From contig NZ_VTTM01000007.1 of assembly GCF_008364795.1 (NCBI RefSeq), forward strand, positions 186,001 to 250,000: a DNA stretch of 64,000 nt, read 5' to 3'. Below, piece after piece: positions 1 to 8,458 of the stretch. The notes under the pieces were generated by a model. The model was not told the origin of the DNA. It searched no databases and saw nothing but the letters and a program-made list of their open reading frames with translations. The stretch's first letter is position 1. The number at the start of each line of letters is the position of its first letter. A program made the position numbers and the translations under genes. This DNA comes from Azospirillum oryzae (lineage in GTDB: Bacteria > Pseudomonadota > Alphaproteobacteria > Azospirillales > Azospirillaceae).

Positions 1-548
1 GCGAAAAGGTGCTGGTCGAGCTGGACAAGGCGCGCGGCGACGCCCAGAAGCTGGCCGAGCAGATCCGCGACGCCAAGAACCGCCTGGACAACCGCACCAT
101 CAAGGCGCCGGACGCCGGCAACGTCGTGATGTACGGCCACCCGGCCGTCGGCGGCACCATCACCGCCAACGAACCGGTGCTGGACATCGTCCCCGACGAC
201 AAGGCCCTGCTGGCCGAGGTCCGCATCCAGCCGAAGGACATCAAGTCGATGGCCGTCGACCTGCCGGTGAAGGTGCAGCTGACCGCCTATGACAGCCGCG
301 TCGTCGGCACCATCGACGGCACCGTGTCCTACGTCTCGGCCGACCGCCTGACCGACAACGCCACCCGTCAGGAATATTATCTGGCCCGCATCCGCCTGAA
401 GGACGCCGACAGCCACGAGGTCCGCAACCTGAAGATCAAGGCCGGCATGCCGGTGGAAGCCCGCATCGTGCTCTCCGCCCGCACCCCGCTGGACTATCTG
501 ATCCAGCCGCTGCGCCAGTCCTATGTGAAGGCGTTCATCCAGGAGTGA
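1..548 (+). CDS. HlyD-family secretion adaptor, C-terminal part (5' end outside window)
   Basis: This is the C-terminal part of a HlyD-type membrane fusion protein, the periplasmic adaptor that links an inner-membrane ABC exporter to an outer-membrane channel in type I secretion. The reading frame is open to the left edge, so the GTG at position 9 is internal. Visible parts are the end of a coiled-coil helix rich in K, E and A, the second half of the lipoyl/barrel-sandwich region (IKAPDAGNV), the beta-barrel, and the family-typical C-terminal tail around RTPLDYLIQPLRQS. No exporter ATPase is visible here, so partner genes must lie upstream. Family assignment is firm; the substrate is unknown. 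Confidence 0.85.
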   Translation, partial: EKVLVELDKARGDAQKLAEQIRDAKNRLDNRTIKAPDAGNVVMYGHPAVGGTITANEPVLDIVPDDKALLAEVRIQPKDIKSMAVDLPVKVQLTAYDSRVVGTIDGTVSYVSADRLTDNATRQEYYLARIRLKDADSHEVRNLKIKAGMPVEARIVLSARTPLDYLIQPLRQSYVKAFIQE

Positions 549-582
549 CGGCGGCACCCGAAGCCATCCCCCGCCAAAACGC

Positions 583-620
583 AAAAAGCCCCCGGCCATC
601 CGGCCGGGGGCTTTTTCTTT
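583..620. terminator. Rho-independent bidirectional terminator
   Basis: A perfect 15-bp stem (AAAAAGCCCCCGGCC and its complement) with a 4-nt loop is flanked by A and T runs on both sides. It sits between two convergent genes and can serve both. Confidence 0.9.
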
Positions 621-631
621 ACCCAAGTTCC

Positions 632-1039
632 TCAGCTGCGCCCCGGCCGCAGGTCCGGCTTCGGCGGCACGGGCAGCGGCTCCGGCATCTGGATCGCTTC
701 CGTCTGCTCCCGCGTGCGGCGGGATGCCGCACGGTCCTCGGCGAGGCGGTCCATCGCCTGCTGGCGCTGCGCCTCGGTGCTCAGATCGGTCGGGCGCGGC
801 GGGACCGTACCCAGATTGGGGTAATCGGTGCGCTCCCCGGTCATGCCGCGGATGGGCGACGAATTGTCGCTGACCGGCGAGGGCTCGCCGGTGACGGCCC
901 CCAGAAGGCCGGTGTCCAGCGCCCGGTCGCTGCAGGCCGACAGCCCGAAAACCATTGGCATCGCTACGATTAGCGCGCCGACCGCCCGCCCGGCCGCCGC
1001 GATGCCCCGAACGCTGTCCTGACTGCCCGTCACCATCAT
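632..1039 (-). CDS. Small lipoprotein of unknown function
   Basis: A protein of 135 residues with an N-terminal hydrophobic stretch ending in a lipobox (GLSAC), so it is predicted to be exported and lipidated. The mature part is hydrophilic and proline-rich (YPNLGTVPPRP, then PLPVPPKP), with an Ala/Arg/Glu-rich helix between. The ATG at 1039 is chosen because GGGGAAGG lies just upstream; an in-frame start further out lacks such a site. The short PNLxxVPxRP segment resembles one seen in envelope proteins of Rhodospirillales, but I recognise no domain. It is convergent with the secretion adaptor and divergent from phaC. Function unknown. Confidence 0.65.
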   Translation of the reverse strand: MMVTGSQDSVRGIAAAGRAVGALIVAMPMVFGLSACSDRALDTGLLGAVTGEPSPVSDNSSPIRGMTGERTDYPNLGTVPPRPTDLSTEAQRQQAMDRLAEDRAASRRTREQTEAIQMPEPLPVPPKPDLRPGRS

Positions 1040-1343
1040 CCTTCCCCGTGTCTGGCCGCCACGCCACACTTGTGCGACGATCCGCGAAATGAAATGTTCA
1101 CATCAGCGGTGTATGAGAGGTCCAGGATTTCTCCCGCACCGCACCAGATGGCCGGACCGCCGCACGCAACCAACAGCGACATGGTGCAGACCCCCCAGAA
1201 TTCATCGCCCGCAAGCCTGTATAGCCGCCCGTCCGCAAGGCCCAAAGCCCAATCTGGCGCAAGCCGGGCCATGAGGACCAAGGTGGTCGACACGATGTGA
1301 CCGAGACGACGCGACACCCGCCCAAAGAAGAAGGACCGTGCTC
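1040..1343. other. Intergenic region between the lipoprotein gene and phaC
   Basis: 304 bp between divergent genes. It must hold the promoters of both, but I see no clear -35/-10 pair or palindrome. A minus-strand frame (1036-1317, GTG start, 93 codons) overlaps the lipoprotein start by ATGA, but it has no good ribosome site and no recognisable domain, so I do not call it a gene. Confidence 0.4.
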
Positions 1344-3179
1344 ATGGCCGAGACCAAGGCCCCCCCCCAGGCTTCCACCCCGGCTTCCCCCCAGGTGCCC
1401 GACGTCAAGCTGCCCGACCCGGTCGAGATGTCGCGGGCGATGACCCGCATCGCCGAGCAGAGCCAGCGGCTGGTCTCCGAGTTCCTCGCGCGCCAGGCCT
1501 CCGACGGCGCCGGCCCGAAGAGCCCGGATCCGATGGGCGTCGGCCATGCCTTCCTCGAGATGACCACCCGCATGATGGCCGACCCGGCCAAGCTGATGCA
1601 GGCGCAGATGTCGCTGTGGCAGGATTACCTGACCCTGTGGCAGCGCACCACCCAGCGCTTCTTCGGGCAGGAGACGCAGCCGGTCATCGCGCCGGCCAAG
1701 GACGACCGCCGCTTCAAGGACGCCGCCTGGGACGAGAACACGCTGTTCGACTTCATCAAGCAGTCCTACCTGCTGAGCGCCCGGTGGATGCAGTCGACCG
1801 TCAATCAGGTCGACGGGCTGGACGACCACACCGCCAAGAAGGTCGATTTCTACACCCGCCAGTTCGTCGACGCGATGGCGCCCTCCAACTTCGTCATGAC
1901 GAATCCGGAGGTGCTGCGCGCGACCATCGAGAGCGGCGGCGAGAATCTGGTCAAGGGGCTGGAGCATCTGCTGAAGGACCTGGAGCGCGGCAAGGGCGAG
2001 CTGCGCATCTCCATGACCGACTACGACGCCTTCCAGTTGGGCAAGAACATCGCGGTCACGCCGGGCAAGGTCGTCTTCCAGACCAGCCTGATGCAGCTGA
2101 TCCAGTACACGCCGACCACGCCGGACGTGAACAAGCGCCCGCTGATGATCGTGCCGCCCTGGATCAACAAGTTCTACATCCTCGACCTGCGCGAGAAGAA
2201 CAGCTTCATCAAGTGGGCGGTCGACCAAGGCCACACCGTCTTCGTCCTGTCCTGGGTCAACCCGGACGAGACGCTGGCGGCCAAGGGCTTCGAGGACTAC
2301 ATGGTCGAAGGCCCGCTGGCGGCGCTGGACGCCATCGAGAAGGCGACCGGCGAGAAGGACGTGAACGCCATCGGCTATTGCCTGGGCGGCACGCTGCTGG
2401 CCTCCACGCTGGCCTACATGGCGGCCAAGAAGGACGACCGCATCAAGTCGGCCACCTTCTTCACCACCATGCTGGACTTCACCGAGGCCGGTGAACTGTC
2501 GGTCTTCATCGACGAGGAGCAGCTGACCTTCATCGAGGGGCAGATGGCCGAGCAGGGCTATCTCGACGGCTCCAAGATGGCGACCACCTTCAACATGCTG
2601 CGCGCCAACGACCTGATCTGGTCGTTCGTCGTCAACAACTACCTGCTGGGCAAGGACCCGTTCCCGTTCGACCTGCTGTACTGGAACGGCGACAGCACCC
2701 GCATGCCGGCGGCGATGCACAGCTTCTATCTGCGCAACATGTACCAGAAGAACATGCTGGCGCAGCCGGGGGCGGTGACGCTGAAGGGCGTGCCGATCGA
2801 CCTCGGCAAGGTCAAGGTCCCGACGCTGTTCCTGTCGGCGCGCGAGGACCACATCGCGCCGTGGAAGAGCACCTACAGCGGCGCCCAGCTGTTCAGCGGC
2901 CCGGTGAAGTTCGTGCTCGGCGCCTCGGGCCACATCGCCGGCGTCGTCAACCCGCCGGCGGCCAACAAGTACTGCTACTGGACCAGCGACAAGCTGGCCA
3001 AGACCTCCGACGAGTGGCTGGAGAAGGCGACCCAGACCCCCGGCTCCTGGTGGCCGGAATGGAACAAGTGGGTCGGCCAGTACGCCAACGGCAAGGTTCC
3101 CGCCCGCCAGCCCGGCGACGGCGCCCTGCCCGCCCTGGAAGACGCGCCGGGGTCCTACGTCAAGGTCAAGAACGGGTAA
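1344..3179 (+). CDS. phaC: Class I poly(3-hydroxyalkanoate) synthase
   Basis: Polymerises (R)-3-hydroxyacyl-CoA into polyhydroxyalkanoate at the surface of storage granules. The 611-residue length fits class I enzymes. The N-terminal PhaC region is followed by an alpha/beta-hydrolase core with the lipase-like box GYCLGG, nucleophile Cys346, and downstream Asp502 (REDHIAPW) and His530 (GASGHIAG), which complete the catalytic triad. The ATG at 1344 is preferred over a GTG two codons upstream because AAGGA lies 9 nt before it. The gene is monocistronic, followed by a strong terminator. No phasin, phaA/B or phaR is next to it. The first ~45 residues are a low-complexity Pro/Ala segment. Confidence 0.97.
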   Translation: MAETKAPPQASTPASPQVPDVKLPDPVEMSRAMTRIAEQSQRLVSEFLARQASDGAGPKSPDPMGVGHAFLEMTTRMMADPAKLMQAQMSLWQDYLTLWQRTTQRFFGQETQPVIAPAKDDRRFKDAAWDENTLFDFIKQSYLLSARWMQSTVNQVDGLDDHTAKKVDFYTRQFVDAMAPSNFVMTNPEVLRATIESGGENLVKGLEHLLKDLERGKGELRISMTDYDAFQLGKNIAVTPGKVVFQTSLMQLIQYTPTTPDVNKRPLMIVPPWINKFYILDLREKNSFIKWAVDQGHTVFVLSWVNPDETLAAKGFEDYMVEGPLAALDAIEKATGEKDVNAIGYCLGGTLLASTLAYMAAKKDDRIKSATFFTTMLDFTEAGELSVFIDEEQLTFIEGQMAEQGYLDGSKMATTFNMLRANDLIWSFVVNNYLLGKDPFPFDLLYWNGDSTRMPAAMHSFYLRNMYQKNMLAQPGAVTLKGVPIDLGKVKVPTLFLSAREDHIAPWKSTYSGAQLFSGPVKFVLGASGHIAGVVNPPAANKYCYWTSDKLAKTSDEWLEKATQTPGSWWPEWNKWVGQYANGKVPARQPGDGALPALEDAPGSYVKVKNG

Positions 3180-3205
3180 GGCAGAGTTCGGCCGCTTATC
3201 CCTAC

Positions 3206-3242
3206 GGAAAACCCCCGCCCTTCCCGGCGGGGGTTTTCCTTT
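3206..3242 (+). terminator. Rho-independent terminator of phaC
   Basis: Stem GGAAAACCCCCGCC with its complement around a 6-nt loop, ending in TTTTCCTTT, 27 bp after the phaC stop. Confidence 0.85.
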
Positions 3243-3349
3243 CCGGTCCAATCCGATAGTGTTACGCACGCGCACGTTAAGGGTTTGTTTGCCCTTTTCA
3301 CGCCACCTAAGGCCTGCGCACATTCGCACGCCCCGGGGATCCGCCGTTC

Positions 3350-5395
3350 ATGCCATCCGACGCCCAGACAGGAATGATGGGAGCCGCCGCGGCGGCGATG
3401 GCGAACGCCGAACCGGTCAAGCTCGCCGAACGCTACGAAATCCAGCCGGGCGCGCCGATCCCGCTGCTGAACGCCGTCGGCGGCAATGCCTTCACAGCCA
3501 AGGCGCTGCGCGAAAAGCGGATCGAACCCTTCGCCATCATCTGCCATGGCTCGATCCTGCCGCGGATGGATATCTGCTCCACCGTCGGCAGTCTCGACAA
3601 CGCCACCCACATGCGGCTGCTCGACTGGGGGCTGGTGGACTGGCCGCAGGACCGCGGGCGGCGCTATTGCCTGGTGTTCGAACGGCCGGGCGGCAAGCGG
3701 CTGATGGGGTCGCTGACCGACACGCTGGACCCGATGCCGGAAGACCAGCTGACCCGGCAGATCATCCACCCGCTGGTCTCGGCGCTGAAGGAGCTGTCGA
3801 GCCGCGGCGTCGTCCATGGCGCGATCCGCCCGACCAACCTGTTCTACCGCGATCTCGCCGGCGGCGGGCTGATGCTGGGCGATTGCGTGTCGGCCCAGCC
3901 CGGCTACGGCCAGCCGGTCCTGCTGGAGACGATCGAGCGCGGCATGGCCAACCCGGCCGGGCGCGGCACCGGCACCATGGCGGACGACCTCTATTCGCTG
4001 GGCGTCACCCTGCTGATCCTGGCGCTCGGCCGCAACCCGCTGTCCGGCCTGGACGACGAGGCGGTGCTGCAGGCGAAGCTGGAGCGCGGATCCTATCCGG
4101 CGCTGGTCCAGCAGCACCGGCTGCCGCTGGCGATCAACGAGGTGGTGCGCGGCCTGCTGGTGGACGATCCCAAGCAGCGCTGGACCCTGAACGACCTCGA
4201 CCTGTGGGTGGCCGGCCGCCGGCTCAGCCCGAAACAGCCGCAGATTTCCCGCCGCGCCGCCCGGCCGCTGGAATTCCAGGGGTCGGAATACTGGCATTGC
4301 CGCACGCTGGCCCGCGCCTTCGCCCGCCATGCCCCCGCCGCCGCCTCCGTCATCGAAAGCGGGGAGCTGGACAAGTGGCTACGCCGGTCGATGGGCGACG
4401 ACGTGCGGGCGGAGGCGGTCAACAACGCCATCCAGACCGCCTCCAGCGGCAAGGGCGGCACCCAGGGCGACCGGCTGGTGGCCCGCGTCTGCATCGCGCT
4501 CGACCCGGCCGCCCCCATCCGCTACCGCGGCCGGGCGATGATGCCGGACGGCATCGCCACCATGCTGGCCGACGCCTTCATGCGCGGCGAATCCCCCCAG
4601 GCGGTGGCGGAGGTGATCGCCAACCAGCTGCCGATGTTCTGGGTCAATGTCCAGACCGACTTCAAGCCGGAATTCGTGCCGCTGGTGCAGAGCTTCGACC
4701 AGCTGCGCGGCTTCCTCGACCGCTCCAGCCATGGGCTGGGGGTGGAGCGGGTGCTGTACGAGATGAACCCGACCATGCCCTGCATGAGCAGCCTGGTCGC
4801 CAAGCAGCTGCCGACCAACCCGGCGGAGCTGCTGCGGGCACTGGACTGGATCGCCGCGGGGGGCGAGCGGCACAAGGACCCCATCGACCGCCAGATCGCC
4901 GCCTTCCTGGGCGCCCGCCACAAGCGCGGCGACGAGCTGCTCTACACCCAGCTCGGCAGCGGGGTGGAGCCGATGCGGCGCATCATCGCCATGCTGACCA
5001 TCCTGTCCGACATCCAGGCCCGCACCGGGGTCGATGGGCTGACCCATCTGGCCAGCTGGGTGGTGGCTCTGCTCGACCCCGCCTTCCGCCGCTTCCACAA
5101 CCGGCCCCAGCAGCAGGAGGTGCGCAAGATGGCGGACGCCGCCGCGCACAACGGCCGGCTGACCGAGCTGCTGAAGGTGGTCGATGATCCCGACGCGCTG
5201 CGCCGCGACCGGCTGGAATTCGAAGCGGCGCAGATCGCCTATCGCGAGGCCGATGCGGAGATGGACAAGATCCGCCACACCATCGCCGACCGCAATTCCA
5301 TCATCGAAACTTCGGGCCGGCAGGTCGCCGCCATCGCGTCCAGCCTGCTGTCGACCGTGCTGGTCGCCGGCATCATCCTGTTCTTCGCCTTCTGA
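3350..5395 (+). CDS. Tail-anchored protein-kinase-like protein (probable pseudokinase)
   Basis: A 681-residue protein with a degraded Ser/Thr-kinase fold in roughly residues 20-290 and a long C-terminal region ending in one membrane helix (about 658-680). The catalytic-loop signature HRDxKPxN reads HGAIRPTN (His156; the catalytic Asp is Ala158), the glycine loop and VAIK lysine are not visible, and DFG reads GDC. The alpha-F motif (DDLYSLGVTLL) and surrounding hydrophobic pattern are intact, so the fold seems retained. I infer a membrane-tethered, catalytically dead scaffold or regulator facing the cytoplasm. It is followed after 36 bp by a small membrane protein gene and probably cotranscribed with it. 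Substrate and partner are unknown. Confidence 0.75.
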   Translation: MPSDAQTGMMGAAAAAMANAEPVKLAERYEIQPGAPIPLLNAVGGNAFTAKALREKRIEPFAIICHGSILPRMDICSTVGSLDNATHMRLLDWGLVDWPQDRGRRYCLVFERPGGKRLMGSLTDTLDPMPEDQLTRQIIHPLVSALKELSSRGVVHGAIRPTNLFYRDLAGGGLMLGDCVSAQPGYGQPVLLETIERGMANPAGRGTGTMADDLYSLGVTLLILALGRNPLSGLDDEAVLQAKLERGSYPALVQQHRLPLAINEVVRGLLVDDPKQRWTLNDLDLWVAGRRLSPKQPQISRRAARPLEFQGSEYWHCRTLARAFARHAPAAASVIESGELDKWLRRSMGDDVRAEAVNNAIQTASSGKGGTQGDRLVARVCIALDPAAPIRYRGRAMMPDGIATMLADAFMRGESPQAVAEVIANQLPMFWVNVQTDFKPEFVPLVQSFDQLRGFLDRSSHGLGVERVLYEMNPTMPCMSSLVAKQLPTNPAELLRALDWIAAGGERHKDPIDRQIAAFLGARHKRGDELLYTQLGSGVEPMRRIIAMLTILSDIQARTGVDGLTHLASWVVALLDPAFRRFHNRPQQQEVRKMADAAAHNGRLTELLKVVDDPDALRRDRLEFEAAQIAYREADAEMDKIRHTIADRNSIIETSGRQVAAIASSLLSTVLVAGIILFFAF

Positions 5396-5431
5396 CCGGA
5401 TCGCATAAAGTCAATCGACGGGAGGATCGCC

Positions 5432-5923
5432 ATGGCGCGCAAGAAGAAGAAAAAGGGCGGCGGCCTCACGCTGATCCTGCTGATCATCCCGGCGGCGCTG
5501 ATCGTGCTGCCGACCACCATCCTGTTCGGCATCGGCATGATCCCGACCATCGTCGCCTATGTCGTCGACCGCGATCCCGACAAATCGGCGCCGATCACCG
5601 TCGGCGGGCTGAATTTCTGCGGCTGCATGCCCTTCGCCATCGACCTGTGGAAGCACCAGCACACCATCGGCGCCGCCGCGAAGGTGTTCGCCGACCCGCT
5701 GGCCTGGCTGGTGATGTACAGCGCCGCCGCCGTCGGCTGGGGCCTCTATTACGGCATCCCGCCGCTGGTCGCCGGGATGGAGGTCACCCGCGCCGAAAAG
5801 CGGGTGGAGGTGCTGAAGCAGAAGAAGGTGGCGCTGGTCCAGGAATGGGGGCCGGACGTCGCCGGCGATTATTTCGACGAGTCCGGCGGCATGGAGCCCG
5901 ACGCCGAGATGGAAGGCGCCTGA
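5432..5923 (+). CDS. Small inner-membrane protein, partner of the pseudokinase
   Basis: A protein of 163 residues starting with a very basic segment (MARKKKKKGGG), then a hydrophobic hairpin (about residues 12-42, LTLILLIIPAALIVLP and ILFGIGMIPTIVAYVV), a cysteine pair in FCGCMPF, a further membrane segment (about 88-112), and an acidic charged tail. The lysine-rich start followed by membrane helices suggests an N-in topology. GGGAGG lies upstream of the start. It lies directly after the pseudokinase gene on the same strand. I recognise no family; a joint role with the pseudokinase is inferred from position only. Confidence 0.7.
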   Translation: MARKKKKKGGGLTLILLIIPAALIVLPTTILFGIGMIPTIVAYVVDRDPDKSAPITVGGLNFCGCMPFAIDLWKHQHTIGAAAKVFADPLAWLVMYSAAAVGWGLYYGIPPLVAGMEVTRAEKRVEVLKQKKVALVQEWGPDVAGDYFDESGGMEPDAEMEGA

Positions 5924-5926
5924 CCC

Positions 5927-7027
5927 TCAACCGGTGGAATCGACCGCCGGATAATCGGTGTAGCCCGCCGCCCCGCCGCCGAACAGGCTGTCGGCGCGAA
6001 ACTCCGCCAGCGGCAGGCCGCGGCGCAGGCGCTCCGGCAGGTCCGGGTTGGCGACGAAAGGCCGGCCGAAGGCGACCATATCGACCAGCCCGGCCTCCAG
6101 CAGCGCCTCCGCCCGCTCCACCGTATAGCGTCCGGCAACGATGATGGTGCCGCGGAAGCGCTCGCGCCAGACCTTGCGCCACTCCATCGGCAGGGGCGTG
6201 CCGTTGTCCCAGTCATCCTCGGCGAAATGCAGCCGCGCGACGCCCAGCGCATCCAGCCGCTCGACCACCCGGGTGAACAGGCCGTAGGGATCGCCGTCGC
6301 TCATCCCCTTCAGCGTGATCAGCGGCGACAGGCGCACGCCGGTGCGTTCCGCCCCGATGGCGGCGGTCACCGCCTCCACCACCTCGGTCAGGAAACGCAG
6401 GCGGTTGTCCACCGACCCGCCATAGCGGTCGGTCCGCCGGTTGCTGCCGTCGCGCAGGAACTGTTCGATCAGATAGCCGTTGGCGGCATGCAGTTCGACC
6501 CCGTCGAATCCGGCGGCAACCGCATTCGCGGCGGCGGCGGCGAACCGGCTGACGGTCGCGGCGATCTCCGCCCCGTCCATCTCCCGCGGCTCGACGCAGG
6601 GCACCATCCCGCCGGTCCCGTCCGGCCCCACCGCCCAGATCGCGGTGTCCGCCGGAAGGATGGCCGAGGGAGCCGGCGGCTTCGCCCCGCCATGGAACAT
6701 GGGATGCGACACCCGCCCGGTGTGCCACAGCTGCGCGACGATGCGCCCGCCGCGCCGGTGCACGGCATCGGTGACGGCGCTCCAGGCGGCGATCTGCGCG
6801 GGCGTGTAAATCCCCGGCGTCCGCGAGTAGCCCTTGGCGCCGGGACCGATCTGGGTCGCCTCGGTCACGATCAGCCCGGCGCCGGCCCGTTGCGCGTAAT
6901 AGGCCGGGGCGAGATCCGACGGCACCTCGTCCTCGCCGGCGCGGGCACGGGTCATCGGCGCCATCACGATGCGGTTGGACAGCTCCAGACCGCCCAGCCG
7001 GTAGGGGGAGAACAGGGATCCGCTCAC
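5927..7027 (-). CDS. Old yellow enzyme-family alkene reductase
   Basis: An FMN-dependent NAD(P)H oxidoreductase of the NemA/OYE family (366 residues), expected to reduce activated C=C bonds or nitro groups in the cytosol. It has the N-terminal LFSPYRLGGLELSNRIVMAPMTR segment, the substrate-binding HAANGYL motif (His/Asn pair), SNRRTDRYGGSVDNR after it, and the C-terminal FMN phosphate site VAFGRPFVANPDLP. The GTG start overlaps the stop of the upstream SDR gene (GTGA), showing translational coupling. It is the last gene of a three-gene operon with the SDR and an exported SnoaL-like protein, opposite a LysR regulator, which suggests an inducible detoxification or catabolic unit. Confidence 0.93.
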   Translation of the reverse strand: MSGSLFSPYRLGGLELSNRIVMAPMTRARAGEDEVPSDLAPAYYAQRAGAGLIVTEATQIGPGAKGYSRTPGIYTPAQIAAWSAVTDAVHRRGGRIVAQLWHTGRVSHPMFHGGAKPPAPSAILPADTAIWAVGPDGTGGMVPCVEPREMDGAEIAATVSRFAAAAANAVAAGFDGVELHAANGYLIEQFLRDGSNRRTDRYGGSVDNRLRFLTEVVEAVTAAIGAERTGVRLSPLITLKGMSDGDPYGLFTRVVERLDALGVARLHFAEDDWDNGTPLPMEWRKVWRERFRGTIIVAGRYTVERAEALLEAGLVDMVAFGRPFVANPDLPERLRRGLPLAEFRADSLFGGGAAGYTDYPAVDSTG

Positions 7028-7764
7028 AGCAAGCCTCCGCCATCGACGTCGATCACCGATCCGGTGACGAAACCCGTGGTCATCGCGAACAGGAAGGCCG
7101 CAGCCACCTCCTCCGCGCGGCCGACACGGCCGACCGGCAGCCCGTCGCCGACCTTCGCATAGAAGGCGTCGCGCCCGGCCGGTGGGATGGCCCGCCAGTT
7201 CTCCGTCGCCGTCACGCCCGGCGACACCACATTGACCCGCAGCGGCGCCAGTTCCTTCGCCAGGGACTTGCCCAACGCCTCGACGGCGGCGTTCATCACC
7301 GTCTTGGCCAGCGACCCGACGCTCGCCTTGCGCGACAACAGGCCGGAGGTCAGCGTCACCGACCCGTCCCGCGCCAGATGCGGCAGCGCCGCCTGGACCG
7401 CGTCGGCCGCACCCCACAGCTTCACCTCGAAAGCCCGCCGGGCGGCGGAGAGGTCGAGTTGCGCAAAGGCCGGGGAGCCGATTTGCGGCCCTGCGGTCAC
7501 CACCAGATGGTCGAGGCTGCCGACGCTGCGGAACAGGGCGTCCAGGCTGCCGCGGTTGCCCAGGTCGGCGGCCAGCCCCTCGACCCCCAAAGCCTCGGCG
7601 GCGATGCGGGTCCTCACCGCATCATGGCCGGCGATGACCACCCGCGCCCCCTGCCCGCGCGCCGCGGCGGCCACCGCCCGGCCGATGCCGGAGCCGCCGC
7701 CGATGACGACCACGCTGCGATCCGCCAGCGATGCCGCACCCGCCGCTTTTTCGTTCCTGTCCAT
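7024..7764 (-). CDS. SDR-family oxidoreductase lacking the canonical catalytic Tyr-Lys
   Basis: A 246-residue Rossmann-fold short-chain dehydrogenase. The cofactor motif GGGSGIG (residues 22-28), the LAADLGN and VVTAGP segments and the C-terminal VSPG and DVDGGG motifs are clear. Where the YxxxK pair should lie, after LTSGLLS, the sequence reads RKASVGSLAKTVMNAAVEAL, with no tyrosine, so the classical proton relay is missing. Other SDR proteins also lack this tyrosine. It probably still binds NAD(P)(H), but classical chemistry is doubtful. It is translationally coupled to the downstream old yellow enzyme gene. Confidence 0.88.
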   Translation of the reverse strand: MDRNEKAAGAASLADRSVVVIGGGSGIGRAVAAAARGQGARVVIAGHDAVRTRIAAEALGVEGLAADLGNRGSLDALFRSVGSLDHLVVTAGPQIGSPAFAQLDLSAARRAFEVKLWGAADAVQAALPHLARDGSVTLTSGLLSRKASVGSLAKTVMNAAVEALGKSLAKELAPLRVNVVSPGVTATENWRAIPPAGRDAFYAKVGDGLPVGRVGRAEEVAAAFLFAMTTGFVTGSVIDVDGGGLL

Positions 7765-7775
7765 GATGCCCGCCC

Positions 7776-8333
7776 TCACTGCGTGACGATGCCGAGCTGC
7801 CGCAGCAGCGTCAGGTTGTCTTCCAGATGCCAGTTCTCTGCGATGCGGCCGTCCGCGACGCGGTAGAGGTCGAAGGCCTGGAAATCGACCGTCTGGCCGC
7901 TGCCCTGGGCCTCGCCGAAGCGCCCGGTGAAATGGCCGCGGAAGCGCAGATGCACCGCCACCCGGTCGCCGTCCGCCACCATGTCCTCGATCGCGGCGGT
8001 CAAATCGGGGACCGCGGCGCGGAAGGCGCGGGAGGCCTGCAACGGCCCGTCGATGCCCTGCGGACGACCCGGCGGCAGCGTGCGGTCGGTGAAGCCCGGC
8101 GCCAGCGCGGCGCGGGCAAAGGCTTCGTCCCCGTTGTTCCAGAAGGCGGCATAGCGGCGCGCGGCCAACACGGTCGGCGATGCGGCATTGCCGGCCAGAT
8201 GGGCGGGCTGCGGCAATGCCTCTGCCGCCCGCCCCTGCCCCATCGGCACGGAAGCGGCGGCCAAAGCGATGAAAAGCGACAGCGCACCGCCGGCGATCCG
8301 CCGTCTTGGTCTGGTGGCGATCGGGTCTGTCAT
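7776..8333 (-). CDS. Exported SnoaL-like (NTF2-fold) protein
   Basis: A 185-residue protein with an Arg-rich N-terminus followed by a hydrophobic core (ALSLFIALAAASV) and a likely cleavage site near GRAAEA, so it is predicted to be periplasmic. The rest resembles the SnoaL/ester-cyclase NTF2-like family: AARRYAAFWNNGD, GFTDRTLPPG, an F-A-V-P-D-L helix, VADGDRVAVHLRFRGHFTG and the closing VADGRIAENWHLEDN. CCGGAG lies upstream of the ATG. First gene of the operon, divergent from the LysR gene. Proteins of this fold bind or convert small hydrophobic substrates; a link to the substrate of the downstream reductases is inferred. Confidence 0.85.
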   Translation of the reverse strand: MTDPIATRPRRRIAGGALSLFIALAAASVPMGQGRAAEALPQPAHLAGNAASPTVLAARRYAAFWNNGDEAFARAALAPGFTDRTLPPGRPQGIDGPLQASRAFRAAVPDLTAAIEDMVADGDRVAVHLRFRGHFTGRFGEAQGSGQTVDFQAFDLYRVADGRIAENWHLEDNLTLLRQLGIVTQ

Positions 8334-8435
8334 GGGAAAATCTCCGGAGGCCGGACGGCGTTTGCCGTCCCTCTTGCCTTGAACCCGATTGTGTCCCTCG
8401 GCACCCCGGCAGATAATCCCAGGAGTTTTTGACAT

Positions 8436-8458
8436 ATTGCCAATTGGGATTTGACAAT
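8436..8458. promoter_or_regulatory. Inverted repeat, probable LysR-type operator
   Basis: ATTGCCAA and TTGACAAT form an inverted repeat (7 of 8 pairs) around a 7-bp AT-rich centre. It lies in the 123-bp region between the divergent LysR gene and the SnoaL/SDR/OYE operon and overlaps the ATG of the regulator, which would give autorepression. Confidence 0.5.

Noticed and set aside
1036-1317. Minus-strand 93-codon frame overlapping the lipoprotein start by ATGA
   Set aside because: The overlap looks like coupling, but it has a GTG start without a good ribosome site, and its sequence has no clear domain or signal. Not enough to call a gene.
3350-5395. Active Ser/Thr protein kinase
   Set aside because: The catalytic-loop Asp is Ala and the ATP-binding lysine and glycine loop are not recognisable.
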